DNA of 64,000 nucleotides from Candidatus Competibacteraceae bacterium (GCA_016713505.1 JADJPA010000001.1:930001-994000), one strand, 5' to 3'. Counted from the first letter of the stretch, positions 8,794-17,429 are shown. Notes: generated by a model from the sequence alone, not told the origin. Program-made: numbers and translations.

Positions 8794-10486
8794 TCAAATC
8801 ATTGAATGCGAGAGCGTCGAATAATCGGCAACCCAGCGGCGCATCAGTTCCACGCTGTAGCGGCATCGGCCGTTGCGGCAATTCACCACATCGTGGCGTT
8901 CCAGCGCGTCTAAAGTATCCGTAAAGGATGCGGGATCGAGGCCGCTTTGCTCGCGCAAAATCGCTGGGTCCAGGCCGTCGCCATGCGGGGCCAGCAGTTT
9001 CAATAAGGCTTGTTGTCCTGGCGGCGCTTCGCCGGCCTGCGCCCAGATGCCGTTGAAATAGACGTGGCCGTTGAGGTAGAACCGGGACTCTTCCACCATC
9101 AAAATGTAGCGGCGCGGCGGCGCGGCCTGTTTCAGACGGGCTAGCAGACGGCGCAACGCCGCCAGCGGATGCTGTTCGTAATCCTGCGGCGCGGGCTCGG
9201 CCAATCCGTTCGGATCAGCTTGCCAAAGGGCGAAGGCGATGGCATGGCAGAGGTCGCGCAAGCCTTCCGACCAATCGACGATTTGCAGGTTCAAGAAGGC
9301 CAGCCGGGTATCGTCGCCAAGTTGGCACAGGTGCGCCACGTTGCGGGCGATGCTGGTTTTTCCCATGCGCCGGTGGCCGAAAATGACCAGCGAATCCCGC
9401 TGCCCCGGTTTGGTCCAGGCGGCTTCGATCTGGGCGAGAATGTTATAGCGGCCGATCAATCTGGCGGCGGGCACTGGAGCGCCGACGATGTAGGGGCTGG
9501 CGACGGTTTCGCAAACATTCAGAGAACCGACAGTGCTAGCGCTCGCCAGGATGATTTCGAGCCATTGGCTGGCGATTTTCTCCAGTTGGGGGCGTTCCGG
9601 TGTGGGGCAATCGACGGATTCCACCGAGAAAAAGTGCAATTTACCGCTGGCCCGATTGAGCGCACTGTTGCGTTGTCGGGTGGAGCGGGTATTGAGCACT
9701 AAATTGATGTCCTTAGCCACCTCCGTTAGTCTGTCGAAAGCAACACGTACTTGCGGGCGTAAATGCTCTTCTTTCACAGAAAGAGGCGGTTGCCAGATAG
9801 CAATTTGTTCCAAGGTCTGACAATGATGCGGCCTGCCAGGGAATCCACCGCCGCTGCTCGGCGTTGAGACAATCGAGCCAATCGCCGTGCCGTTGATGGA
9901 AAGACTGCTGCAAGTTTCGCAGATCGTAACCGGACGGAATGCAAGCAAGCGGAACCGCTCGGCCGCCCAAATCGCTGTCGAGATCCCGCGAGCTTTTCAC
10001 GATTCCGCAGACGCCGCCGGTGCGCAGATTGAGCAGCGGAGCGCCGCTCAAACCGGGGCGAGACTGACCCTGTTTGAGTTTCAACAGCGACCCCGGCCCT
10101 ACATCGGTTGGCCCCTCGTATGCGAAAGTCGCCGAATCGCCGCGCGGATACTGATCGGTATAGCCGTAGCTGTACAGACTGTCCCCTAACGCGATGTCGG
10201 AATTCAGATAAACACAGGGATGATCCCGCAAACCATCACAGCACAGCAGCGCCAAATCGGGAAAGGGCTTGGGCAAAAATTCGACGATCCGTCCCGGATA
10301 AATCTCCCGATCGCGAGCGATTTCAACCGTGACAGACCGAGCGTGAGCCGTTTCGACCACATGCGCGCAAGTCAGCAGCAAGCCGGGAGCGATCCAAAAA
10401 CCCGTGCCTTGACTCTCATCCTGTGGGACGCGCAACCGCACCGTGCAGCGGCGTAAAAGGTCATCGAGGTCCTGCGATGGTCCCAT
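8794..10486 (-). pseudogene. Broken trypsin-like protease / STAND-type NTPase fusion
   Basis: Two overlapping frames read as one damaged gene. The first (from ATG 10486, GGGAA upstream) is a trypsin-like domain with a full triad: His42 in TCAHVV, Asp77 in FPDLAL, Ser147 in RPGLSGAPL. After RRWIPW near 9835-9850 the sense continues in another frame: an effector-associated-like segment, then a P-loop NTPase with VIFGHRRMGKTSIARN and ending near 8794 with a winged-helix-like tail (SVELMRRWV). The Walker B-like ILMVEE is joined directly to SRFYLNGHVYFN near 9090, where intact relatives have roughly a hundred further residues, suggesting an internal deletion. It lies 24 bases downstream of a Trypco1 gene. 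Such sets are predicted conflict or defence modules. A sequencing error could explain the frameshift but not the deletion. Confidence 0.7.
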
Positions 10487-10510
10487 GCTTCAATTCCCTT
10501 CGGTTCACCG

Positions 10511-10813
10511 TCAAGCGCCCCATTCCAGGGTGATCTTCAACGTCGCCGTGCCGGTGCCTTTCACCAGCAGCGCGGTTAACGCACCGGACTCCACGGCCAC
10601 TTCAAGACCAAACTCGACGCTGGCCTTTTTCGGCTTGACCTTTTGCAAGGCCGCGTTCAAGGAACCGGCGATACCTTCGATGGTGTCTGCAATCTCGTCG
10701 AACGATAGCGGCTTGATCGCTACGTCTTTATGGCCGCCCAGTATCGTGGCGGCTACCCGAATTTGGGTGCCGTTAGCTAATCTTACGGGAATCAATTCTT
10801 GCCTGGTTAGCAT
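10511..10813 (-). CDS. Trypsin-co-occurring domain (Trypco1-like) protein
   Basis: A 100-residue protein resembling the Trypco1 family (CU044_2847-like), small proteins encoded beside trypsin-like peptidases of NTP-dependent conflict systems. Seen features are an N-terminal beta-rich part (LIPVRLANGTQIRVAAT), a central FDEIADTIEGIAGSLNAAL helix and a C-terminal VEFGLEVAVESGALTALL to LKITLEW strand pair. AGGAG lies 7-8 bases before the ATG at 10813. It is the first gene of a pair with the damaged protease/NTPase 24 bases downstream. It may be an adaptor or substrate of the protease; that role is predicted, not demonstrated. This gene itself looks intact. Confidence 0.72.
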   Translation of the reverse strand: MLTRQELIPVRLANGTQIRVAATILGGHKDVAIKPLSFDEIADTIEGIAGSLNAALQKVKPKKASVEFGLEVAVESGALTALLVKGTGTATLKITLEWGA

Positions 10814-10825
10814 CGGTGAGATCTC

Positions 10826-11659
10826 CTACGTAGTCCGGGATGCGGTCATCCCCGCCGCCATCAGTTGGGTCCACGCGCCAGAGCCGGGCAGATTTTGCCC
10901 GCCGTCGGCCACGATCAGCGCGCCGGTGATGTACGACGCTAAGGGCGAGGCCAGAAACACGCTCAACTGCCCGATGTCGTCCGGCGTGCCGAAGCGGCCC
11001 AGCGGAATCATCCGTTTCAAAGCATCGGCGCTGCCTTCCGGCACCAGCCGCCGCACGCCCTCAGTTCCTTCAATCGGGCCAGGCGCAATGCTGTTGCTGC
11101 GGATGCCGAAGCGGCCCCATTCCAACGCCAGATTGCGCATCAAATTGTCGATGCCGGCCTTGGCCGCGCCGACGTGCGCTTGAAAAGCGTAGGGCAAAAA
11201 CGCCATGCCCGCCGAGATGAAAATGATGTTGCCCTGGGTTTCCTTGAGCTGTTCGAAGGCGGCCCGACAGCTATTGAACGAACCGAGCAGGTCGATGTCC
11301 ACCACCGCCTTGAAGCCGTTGGGGCTGATCTGTTCGGCGGGGGCGGGAAAGTTGCCGGCCGCGCCGCAGATCAGGGTCTGGATCGGACCCAAAGCCTCGC
11401 GCGCGTTCCGCATGGCGGTTTCCAGCGCGGCATAATCGCGCACGTCGGCGGAATGCGCCGACACCCGCGCACCGAGCGCTCGCAGTTCCGCCGTGGCGGC
11501 GTCCAGCTTTTCTTGCGAGCGGCCAACGATGGCGAGCTTCGCCCCGACCGCCGCGAAATTGCGGGCGATGCCGAGGTTGATGCCGCTGCTGCCGCCGGTG
11601 ATGAAAACGGTCTGGTTTTCAAACAGGTCTTTAGCGAAATAACGGGTGAGCGTCGTCAT
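10826..11659 (-). CDS. SDR oxidoreductase, 2,4-dienoyl-CoA reductase-like
   Basis: A 277-residue short-chain dehydrogenase. The Rossmann motif is VFITGGSSGINLGIARN, with CGAAGNF as the NNAG equivalent and IRSNSIAPGPIEGTEG near the C-terminal side. The usual YxxxK is replaced by AHVGAAKAG: the Lys is kept but the Tyr position is Val, the pattern of peroxisomal-type 2,4-dienoyl-CoA reductases. The likely role is NADPH-dependent reduction of dienoyl-CoA during breakdown of unsaturated fatty acids, which would complement the acyl-CoA dehydrogenase at 1295, though the genes are far apart. The ATG at 11659 is chosen over a TTG 15 bases upstream because AGGT sits at good spacing. Confidence 0.85.
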   Translation of the reverse strand: MTTLTRYFAKDLFENQTVFITGGSSGINLGIARNFAAVGAKLAIVGRSQEKLDAATAELRALGARVSAHSADVRDYAALETAMRNAREALGPIQTLICGAAGNFPAPAEQISPNGFKAVVDIDLLGSFNSCRAAFEQLKETQGNIIFISAGMAFLPYAFQAHVGAAKAGIDNLMRNLALEWGRFGIRSNSIAPGPIEGTEGVRRLVPEGSADALKRMIPLGRFGTPDDIGQLSVFLASPLASYITGALIVADGGQNLPGSGAWTQLMAAGMTASRTT

Positions 11660-11862
11660 GATGTGACCTACCAAGGTTGGATAGATTCAGCGATTCACCA
11701 CAGTTTGCGCCATGCTACCCTCAGAGGCGAGAGGTGTGAGGAGACGGCGGTTTGACGAATTGGGGTGCGGCGGTGCCGAGTCGTTGCCACAATGTGCTCG
11801 CTTGACCGTTCCGGCGCGCGTACCGAGAATCGAAGACCTCAACTTTTGTTACGGAGTCGATC

Positions 11863-13068
11863 ATGGCCGACTATGACCTGCTGGTTGTTGGCGCCGGCGT
11901 CAGCGGCCTCAGCATGGCCCACTACGCCGCCGAAGCAGGGTTGAAGGCGCTGGTGTTGGAGGGGGAGGAACGACCGGGTGGCTGCCTGCACTCGCATCGC
12001 TTCAGCGGCGAATACAAGGGCTTTTGGATCGAGCTGGGCGCGCACAGTTGTTTCAATTCCTACGGTAATCTACTGGCTATTTTGGAGTCTATCCAGGCGC
12101 TCGATCATTTGCAAAAGCGCGCCAAGGTCGGGTTTCGGCTGTTCGCGGACGGCGCGGTTCGCACCATCCCCTCGCAATTGTATTTTTCGGAATTGTTGCT
12201 GGCGCCGTTTCGGTTGATTGGATTAAAAAAATCCGGTCGCAGCGTAGCTGGCTATTTCGGCCGGATCGTCGGAGGGCGTAATTATGCGGCCGTTTTCGGG
12301 CCAGCCTTCAATGCGGTGATCTGCCAGCCGGCGGACGATTTTCCCGCCGAGTGTTTGTTTCGGTCACGCCAGCGCCGCAAGGACCTACCGCGCAGCTTCA
12401 CGCTGCCCGGCGGGCTTCAAACCGTGGCCGATATCTTGAGCGCACAGCCGGAAATCCGAATCGAATTCGGTCAAAGGGTGCGTGAGTTACAGCGCGTGCC
12501 AGAGGGGTTCAGCGTTCGCACCGATCGGGCTGACTATCAGGCTCGCGCGCTCTGCTTGGCAACTCCGGTGGCGGTCGCCGCCGGACTACTGCGCTCGCTG
12601 TTTCCGACGGTTGCGGAACGCTTGCAAGCGATCGAGACCGCTACCGTGGAGACGGTCGGGGTGGCATTACCCGCCGACCGGGTGCGCTTGCCACCGGTGG
12701 CGGGTTTGATCGGACGGAACGAGCCATTTTATTCGGCGGTGTCGCGAGATACCGTGCCGGATGTGCGTTTTCGAGGATTGGCCTTCCATTTCCGCCCCGG
12801 CGCGCTGGATGAGCAGGGCAAACTAGAGTGTATCGCTCGCGTGTTGAGCGTATCAAAAAACGAGTTGCATACGGAAAATTTGGCCTTCAAGATCAATCAG
12901 TTGCCCGCATTGCGGACCGATCACGGCGCACGGATCGGGCCTGTGGACGCAGCGCTGGCCGGAACCCGTCTGGCGCTGGTCGGCAACTATTTTAGCGGCG
13001 TCGCCATCGAGGATTGCGTGACGCGCTCGCGCGCCGAGTTCGAGCGACTGAGGCGCGAGGGAGTGTGA
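11863..13068 (+). CDS. FAD-dependent oxidoreductase, amine oxidase / protoporphyrinogen oxidase-like
   Basis: A 401-residue flavoprotein with an N-terminal FAD-binding motif (DLLVVGAGVSGLSMAH, then LEGEERPGGCLHSHR) and a C-terminal flavin contact LALVGNYFSGVAIEDCV. The layout matches the amine oxidase/phytoene desaturase/HemY superfamily, and the end motif GNYFSGVAIEDCV resembles that of oxygen-dependent protoporphyrinogen oxidases (HemY type). Function as a haem-pathway enzyme is plausible but not proven; no other haem genes are nearby. It is somewhat shorter than typical HemY (about 450-500). Translation probably starts at ATG 11863 after a GGAG 6-8 bases upstream. It stands alone between two minus-strand genes. 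Confidence 0.75.
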   Translation: MADYDLLVVGAGVSGLSMAHYAAEAGLKALVLEGEERPGGCLHSHRFSGEYKGFWIELGAHSCFNSYGNLLAILESIQALDHLQKRAKVGFRLFADGAVRTIPSQLYFSELLLAPFRLIGLKKSGRSVAGYFGRIVGGRNYAAVFGPAFNAVICQPADDFPAECLFRSRQRRKDLPRSFTLPGGLQTVADILSAQPEIRIEFGQRVRELQRVPEGFSVRTDRADYQARALCLATPVAVAAGLLRSLFPTVAERLQAIETATVETVGVALPADRVRLPPVAGLIGRNEPFYSAVSRDTVPDVRFRGLAFHFRPGALDEQGKLECIARVLSVSKNELHTENLAFKINQLPALRTDHGARIGPVDAALAGTRLALVGNYFSGVAIEDCVTRSRAEFERLRREGV

Positions 13069-13131
13069 ATGGCGCGGATGACGGCCGACCGTTCGGCTTG
13101 TGAAGGTCGGCGCCATCCGAGCGACGGTGGT

Positions 13132-13683
13132 TCAAAAGGCAGGATAAAGCGTCGTGGTTTCACCGGCGGCGGCGGTCATGTTTTCGCCGGCGCACCAACT
13201 CTCGTCGTTGATTAAGAATTTGAAGGAGACCTTTTTTTCAGGTACTGCGTTGGTGGTCCAAACCCAAACGTCGTTGCCGGCGTTTTCCATTTGAGTGCCT
13301 TTTTCCCAGCGGAGGCCGCCGCCTTCACCCCGAATAAACAAGCTGTTACCGTGCCCAACATCGTATTTGGCGACGACCACGGTGACGGAGGGTCCAGCGG
13401 CCTTGGCGGTTTTAGCCGCAGCTGGTTTTTTGTCGGCTTTGGCGGTGGCGGCCGCCGGTTTGTCGGAAGACTTAACGGTGGATTTAACGGTCTTTACCCC
13501 TGCATCCGTCGCCGGTTTCTCGGGTGGCTTGGCGGCGGTTTCCACCGGCTTGGCGGCGGTTTCCACCGGCTTGGCGGCGGGTTTTAGCGCCGGTGCAGCG
13601 GCGGCGGGTTTTTCAACTTTGACGGTTTTTTTCGGGTCCTTGGTGACCGGCGGAGTTGCAGTCGACTCTTTCTTTTTTGGCAT
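13132..13683 (-). CDS. Lys/Ala/Pro-rich protein with carbohydrate-binding-like C-terminal domain
   Basis: A 183-residue two-part protein. Residues 1 to about 100 are low complexity, rich in Lys, Ala, Pro and Thr, with tandem KPVETAA repeats, resembling histone H1-like tails and likely disordered and strongly basic. The last 85 residues form a compact beta domain: VVVAKYDVGHGNSLFIRG, LRWEKGTQMENAGNDVW, VSFKFLINDESWCAGEN and a TTTLYPAF end. That pattern resembles starch-binding (CBM20/CBM48-like) folds. No signal peptide is visible, so it is probably cytoplasmic. A nucleic-acid- or polymer-granule-linked role is inference. The ATG at 13683 has a GAGG 9 bases upstream. Confidence 0.65.
   Translation of the reverse strand: MPKKKESTATPPVTKDPKKTVKVEKPAAAAPALKPAAKPVETAAKPVETAAKPPEKPATDAGVKTVKSTVKSSDKPAAATAKADKKPAAAKTAKAAGPSVTVVVAKYDVGHGNSLFIRGEGGGLRWEKGTQMENAGNDVWVWTTNAVPEKKVSFKFLINDESWCAGENMTAAAGETTTLYPAF
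13526..13580. repeat. 21-base tandem repeat inside the Lys/Ala/Pro-rich gene
   Basis: A 21-base unit occurs at 13526-13546 and again at 13547-13567, with a partial third copy to 13580. The unit starts ggcttggcggcgg. On the minus strand it encodes the repeated KPVETAA heptapeptide. A multiple of three keeps the frame, so copy number could vary without breaking the protein. Confidence 0.85.
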
Positions 13684-13743
13684 GATCAATCCTCGAAGTC
13701 GCTTGATGAAGTTCGAAATACGGCCTTACGCCTTCCCTTATCG

Positions 13744-14049
13744 CTACTGGTCTGAGTCTAACTCAAGCTTGAAGCAGTCTCCAAGCCAGAGACCATACGA
13801 TTTCACATGACACAGATAAATGTAGACCTTTTTCCCGCGATGTCCTGATATCCGCGTTCGTTCGATCCTTTGCAAGGCCCTCATTTTGAGTGCTGTCCGC
13901 AAGGTGGCCGGGTCGGGAAGCAGGGATAACCAGCCTTGCGATGGACCGGCGGTGCTAAATGTAAAGCGCCACTTTTCGCACGACGCATCGAGCCGCCAGT
14001 AAAACCGATCCAGGCGGACGCTTGAATGAGGGAACCCATCGCGCGGCAA
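13744..14049 (-). CDS. Hypothetical protein
   Basis: A 101-residue frame starting at a TTG at 14049; a stop lies 17 codons further upstream and the codons between also read plausibly (RPAFALIAPALLPRDGF). The sequence is rich in Arg, Trp and aromatic residues, with SVRLDRFYWRLDAS, GWLSLLPDPATLRTALK and RGKKVYIYLCHVKSYG. No signal peptide or known motif is seen. It follows another hypothetical gene (14103-14531) on the same strand by 53 bases, so they may form a unit. Absence of a ribosome-binding site or ATG keeps confidence low; it could be a remnant. Confidence 0.38.
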   Translation of the reverse strand: MPRDGFPHSSVRLDRFYWRLDASCEKWRFTFSTAGPSQGWLSLLPDPATLRTALKMRALQRIERTRISGHRGKKVYIYLCHVKSYGLWLGDCFKLELDSDQ

Positions 14050-14102
14050 AAGGGCAGGGGCGATAAGCGCAAAGGCCGGCCGAACCGCTCAAGTGGAAAG
14101 GT

Positions 14103-14531
14103 TTATGGAAGCAGGGCGCAGCCGCGACCGTAGTGGCCTTGCAAATCCTGCCAGGACTCGAACGAATACTGCCGGAGTTCGTCGTTGCGGGTCAGTGAGG
14201 TAGTCGCGCCGGCGGGATCGAGCACCGCCAAGGTGTTGCCCGGCGTCGGTAAATGGCGGGCATCCAGCAGAGCGATCGCCTGATGGGCATAGCGACCATG
14301 AGCTTGCTCGCCGACCCCGATGGGGTATAAGCGAAATTCCTTGAGGCGGGCCTTTCGGGACAAAAAATGCAGGAGACGACGCGCCATACCTTCGTCATCG
14401 TCGAGTGGGTCGGTCGGATCGTCGTTCAGGAAAAAACGGCTATAAACCTGTTCGATCCGGCGCAATTCCTTGGCTCTGGCTGGATCGACCGCATCGAACT
14501 GCTGGGCGATTTCTTGCAAAATGCTGGACAT
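14103..14531 (-). CDS. Hypothetical acidic protein
   Basis: A 142-residue protein with an N-terminal charged helix (ILQEIAQQFDAVDPARAKEL), an acidic loop DDPTDPLDDDEGMARR, then alternating strands with RLYPIGVGEQAHG, AIALLDARHLPTPGNTL and ending in GRGCALLP. It carries no signal peptide, membrane segment or motif that I recognise. An ATG at 14531 has GAGG about 13 bases upstream. Frame, length and normal codon composition support a real gene. The following gene on the same strand is also hypothetical, so context gives no function. Confidence 0.6.
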   Translation of the reverse strand: MSSILQEIAQQFDAVDPARAKELRRIEQVYSRFFLNDDPTDPLDDDEGMARRLLHFLSRKARLKEFRLYPIGVGEQAHGRYAHQAIALLDARHLPTPGNTLAVLDPAGATTSLTRNDELRQYSFESWQDLQGHYGRGCALLP

Positions 14532-14726
14532 GGCGCCGTACCTCGCTCGACTGAGTAGTAAGCCGATGTTTTTTTACGGAAAAAATTCCAGGCCGCCGGG
14601 TCAATTCAAACAGGTGACTGCTATGAAACAAGAACACGTTAAATATTGCATTAATAGATAAATTGTAGCATAAAAGGAGCTGTTGGCTAGTGGAGGCTGA
14701 AAAATTTCTGAGCGTTCACAAGCAAA

Positions 14727-14746
14727 AAGCCCGGCGAACCGGGCTT
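14727..14746 (-). terminator. Rho-independent terminator after grxD
   Basis: A perfect 8-base-pair stem AAGCCCGG/CCGGGCTT with a CGAA loop. Read on the minus strand it is followed by a run of T (complement of the A-run at 14724-14728), the layout of an intrinsic terminator. It lies 25 bases beyond the end of grxD. Confidence 0.85.
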
Positions 14747-14770
14747 GGAAACGGCCGATCACTTCGTGTC

Positions 14771-15109
14771 TTAGGTGGGTGAAGCGCCGGCTTTGGAAAT
14801 GGCAGCCTCCATCAACTGTTTTAACTCACCGTTTTGATAGAGTTCCAAGGTGATATCACAGCCGCCGATCAACTCGCCGTTGATGTAGATCTGCGGAAAA
14901 GTGGGCCAGTCGGCATAGCGCGGCAGATTGTCGAAAATGGCTGGATCTTCCAACACATTGACATAAGCGAACGGAAAGCCGGTCGCCGCCAGCGCCTGAG
15001 AGGCGCGCTGGGAAAAGCCGCAGCGCGGCATGTCGGGGGTGCCTTTCATGTAGATCACCACCGGGTTGGATTCGACCTGCTGCCTGATGACTTCCAAAAC
15101 CTCGTCCAT
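14771..15109 (-). CDS. grxD: Monothiol glutaredoxin
   Basis: A 112-residue CGFS-type glutaredoxin that binds and transfers [2Fe-2S] clusters with glutathione, usually with BolA proteins. The active-site motif PRCGFSQRAS has Cys30; the cluster/glutathione-binding motifs WPTFPQIYINGELIGGCDI are complete. The ATG at 15109 is chosen because GAGG lies about 9 bases upstream and the protein then matches the usual GrxD length. It lies 124 bases downstream of the amidotransferase gene on the same strand, and a clear intrinsic terminator follows. No oddity. Confidence 0.96.
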   Translation of the reverse strand: MDEVLEVIRQQVESNPVVIYMKGTPDMPRCGFSQRASQALAATGFPFAYVNVLEDPAIFDNLPRYADWPTFPQIYINGELIGGCDITLELYQNGELKQLMEAAISKAGASPT

Positions 15110-15233
15110 TGGGAATACCTCGACTTGGGAGCGGTTGGGATAGAGAAAGGATGCGATAGACAGGATGAGCACGCTTTGCTTAGACCGAGAAGACCGGCAA
15201 GATGTTGCTCGCTGGCCGCTCGCCGGAGCTGTT

Positions 15234-17030
15234 TTAAGCGGGCGTGTTTCGGGTCGCGCGGTCCACGTTGGTTTGCAGCCACAATTCCAGCAGGGCGGAA
15301 TGCCACAACTTGCTGCCTAGCAACCGGGTCAAATGCGCTTCGGGTTCGGCCAGCAGCGTGTCCAGATAAGGCCGTTGGAACAGCCCGCGTTCCCGGCAGG
15401 CGCGCGAGGCGATGATGTCGCGCATGAAGTCCAGAAAGGGTCCGCGCACGAACTTGAGAGCCGGCACCGGGAAATAACCCTTGGGTCGGTCGATCACCGC
15501 GTCAGGAAGCAACCCACGGGCGATTTGCTTCAGCACGTATTTACCGCCGCCGCCGATTTTCAACGCCGGCGGTAACTGCATCGCCAGTTCCACCAGTTCG
15601 TGATCGAGAAAGGGCACGCGCGCTTCCAGGCCCCAAGCCATGGTCATGTTATCCACCCGCTTGACGGGATCGTCCACGATCAGGGTGGTGACATCCAGGC
15701 GCAGCACTTTATCGAGATAATCCTCAGCATCCGGTTCGGCCAAGCGTCCGGTGATCAAGTCGGCGGTATGGTCGGGACCGTGATACGCCGGGGCGACCGT
15801 CTCCAGCCATTCGCCGTGCTCGCGGTCGAAATAATGCCGGCGAAACCGCTCCAGGTCGGTGCCGGTCTCAGCGACCATGCGCGGGTACCAGAAATAGCCG
15901 CCGAACACCTCATCCGCGCCTTGGCCGCTCTGCACCACCTTGACCGCTTGGGAGACGCGCTCGGACAGCAGGAAAAACGCCACGGCGTCCTGCCCGACCA
16001 TCGGTTCGGCCATGCAGGAGACCGCTTCCGGCAGCCGCTCCAGCACTTGGGAATTGGGGATCAGGTACTTGTGATGGCGGGTCTGATAGCGAGCCACCAC
16101 TTGGTCGGAATATTCGAACTCGCTGCCTTTCTCCTCCGGCTGATCTTCGAAACCGACCGAGAAGGTCAGCAGATCCCGCACGCCGGTTTCGGCCAGCAAG
16201 GCCACCAACACGCTGGAGTCCAGGCCACCGGACAGCAGCACGCCGACCGGCACGTCGGCGATGTCGAGCCGTCGCCGCACCGCCAGGCGCAGCGCTGTAT
16301 GAACGGCCTCAGTCCACTCGGCTTCACTGCGTGTTTCAATCGGACGGACGGCGCGCAGCCGCCAGTAGGCTTGATGGTGTTCGCGACCGTCGGCGTCGAT
16401 GGTCAGGGTGGTTGCGGGCGCCAGCTTGCGGATGCCTTGCAGGATCGTGCGCGGGGCCGGAATGACGGCATGAAGGGTCAACTGGTGGTGTAGCGCCACC
16501 GGATCGATGGCGGTATCCACATCGTCCGCTTCCAGCAGCGCCTGACTGTTGGAGGCAAAGCGAAAGACGTTGGGGCCGCGACTGTAATACAACGGCTTGA
16601 TGCCCAGCCGGTCGCGAGCCAGGAACAAGCGGCGCTCCCGGCTGTTCCAAAGGGCGAAGGCAAACATGCCGATCAGGCGTTCGACGCAGCGCTCGCCCCA
16701 TTCGGCATAGGCTTTGAGGATGACCTCGGTGTCCCCGTCGGAAAAAAAACGATACCCCTGGGCCAGCAAGTCGCGCCGTAATTCCCGGTAGTTGTAGATG
16801 GCGCCGTTGAACACCAGCGCCAGCCCGAGTTCCGGGTCAATCATCGGCTGATTGGAACGCTCGCTGAGGTCGATCACCGACAGGCGCCGATGTCCTAACA
16901 ATAATGAGCCATCGGACCATAACCCTTGATGATCGGGGCCGCGCCGGGCGAGACGGTCCAACATTCGCCCCATCAATCCCAAATCAGGTTGGCCGCCGTC
17001 GAAACGCAGCTCGCCGCCGATACCGCACAT
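15234..17030 (-). CDS. N-acetylglutaminylglutamine amidotransferase-like asparagine synthetase family enzyme
   Basis: A 598-residue class II glutamine amidotransferase. Cys2 of MCGIGGELRFDGG is the glutaminase nucleophile; the synthetase half has the PP-loop LLSGGLDSSVLVALL and VQSGQGADEVFGGY. Length and motifs such as HHKYLIPNSQVLERLPEAV and DRPKGYFPVPALKFVRGPF fit the subfamily that amidates N-acetylglutaminylglutamine to make the compatible solute NAGGN, better than ordinary AsnB. In that pathway it works with an acetyltransferase/ATP-grasp ligase, usually encoded next door; neither that gene nor the associated peptidase is adjacent here. The start at 17030 is fixed by the required Met-Cys. 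Probably an osmoprotection gene, but AsnB activity is not excluded. Confidence 0.8.
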   Translation of the reverse strand: MCGIGGELRFDGGQPDLGLMGRMLDRLARRGPDHQGLWSDGSLLLGHRRLSVIDLSERSNQPMIDPELGLALVFNGAIYNYRELRRDLLAQGYRFFSDGDTEVILKAYAEWGERCVERLIGMFAFALWNSRERRLFLARDRLGIKPLYYSRGPNVFRFASNSQALLEADDVDTAIDPVALHHQLTLHAVIPAPRTILQGIRKLAPATTLTIDADGREHHQAYWRLRAVRPIETRSEAEWTEAVHTALRLAVRRRLDIADVPVGVLLSGGLDSSVLVALLAETGVRDLLTFSVGFEDQPEEKGSEFEYSDQVVARYQTRHHKYLIPNSQVLERLPEAVSCMAEPMVGQDAVAFFLLSERVSQAVKVVQSGQGADEVFGGYFWYPRMVAETGTDLERFRRHYFDREHGEWLETVAPAYHGPDHTADLITGRLAEPDAEDYLDKVLRLDVTTLIVDDPVKRVDNMTMAWGLEARVPFLDHELVELAMQLPPALKIGGGGKYVLKQIARGLLPDAVIDRPKGYFPVPALKFVRGPFLDFMRDIIASRACRERGLFQRPYLDTLLAEPEAHLTRLLGSKLWHSALLELWLQTNVDRATRNTPA

Positions 17031-17063
17031 ACGGGTTTCTCGCGGAAATATAGGTAAGAGCGA

Positions 17064-17429
17064 TTATTGCGGAAAATTGAGATTGGCGGCTCTGACAGGG
17101 GGGCGCACGCCCGGCACGCCCCGCGCCAGCGACGTTGCCCGATTGTAACTTTGGGCGTTGGGGACGTTGCCGCTCAAGGTCACCACGCCGTTTTCCGAGC
17201 TGACACTGATATTGGCGGCGGCCAGTTCGGGATCCTGTTTGAAGGCGTCTTTAATGGAAGAGGTAATTTCAGAATCGCCTACCTTAGGCCCGCCTCGGTT
17301 GCCGCTGAGGCTCGCCGTGCTGGAGCTACTGCCGTTGTCACTGGAGCCGCCGCCTCCCAGGCCCAGGCTGGAGCAGCCCGCGACGATCAGGGCGGCTAGA
17401 AAAGCCAACAAGAGATAGATTTTGGTCAT
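17064..17429 (-). CDS. BON-domain lipoprotein
   Basis: A 121-residue lipoprotein: MTKIYLLLAFLAALIVAGC carries the lipobox VAGC, followed by a Gly/Ser-rich linker and one BON domain (about residues 55-121) with SEITSSIKDAFKQDPELAA and VVTLSGNVPNAQSYNRA. BON domains in OsmY- or DolP-like proteins bind phospholipid surfaces and help outer-membrane integrity. The ATG at 17429 has AAGGAG 9 bases upstream. It is 33 bases upstream of the amidotransferase gene on the same strand and probably shares its transcript; an osmotic-stress link between the two is an inference from OsmY-type BON proteins and NAGGN. Confidence 0.85.
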   Translation of the reverse strand: MTKIYLLLAFLAALIVAGCSSLGLGGGGSSDNGSSSSTASLSGNRGGPKVGDSEITSSIKDAFKQDPELAAANISVSSENGVVTLSGNVPNAQSYNRATSLARGVPGVRPPVRAANLNFPQ

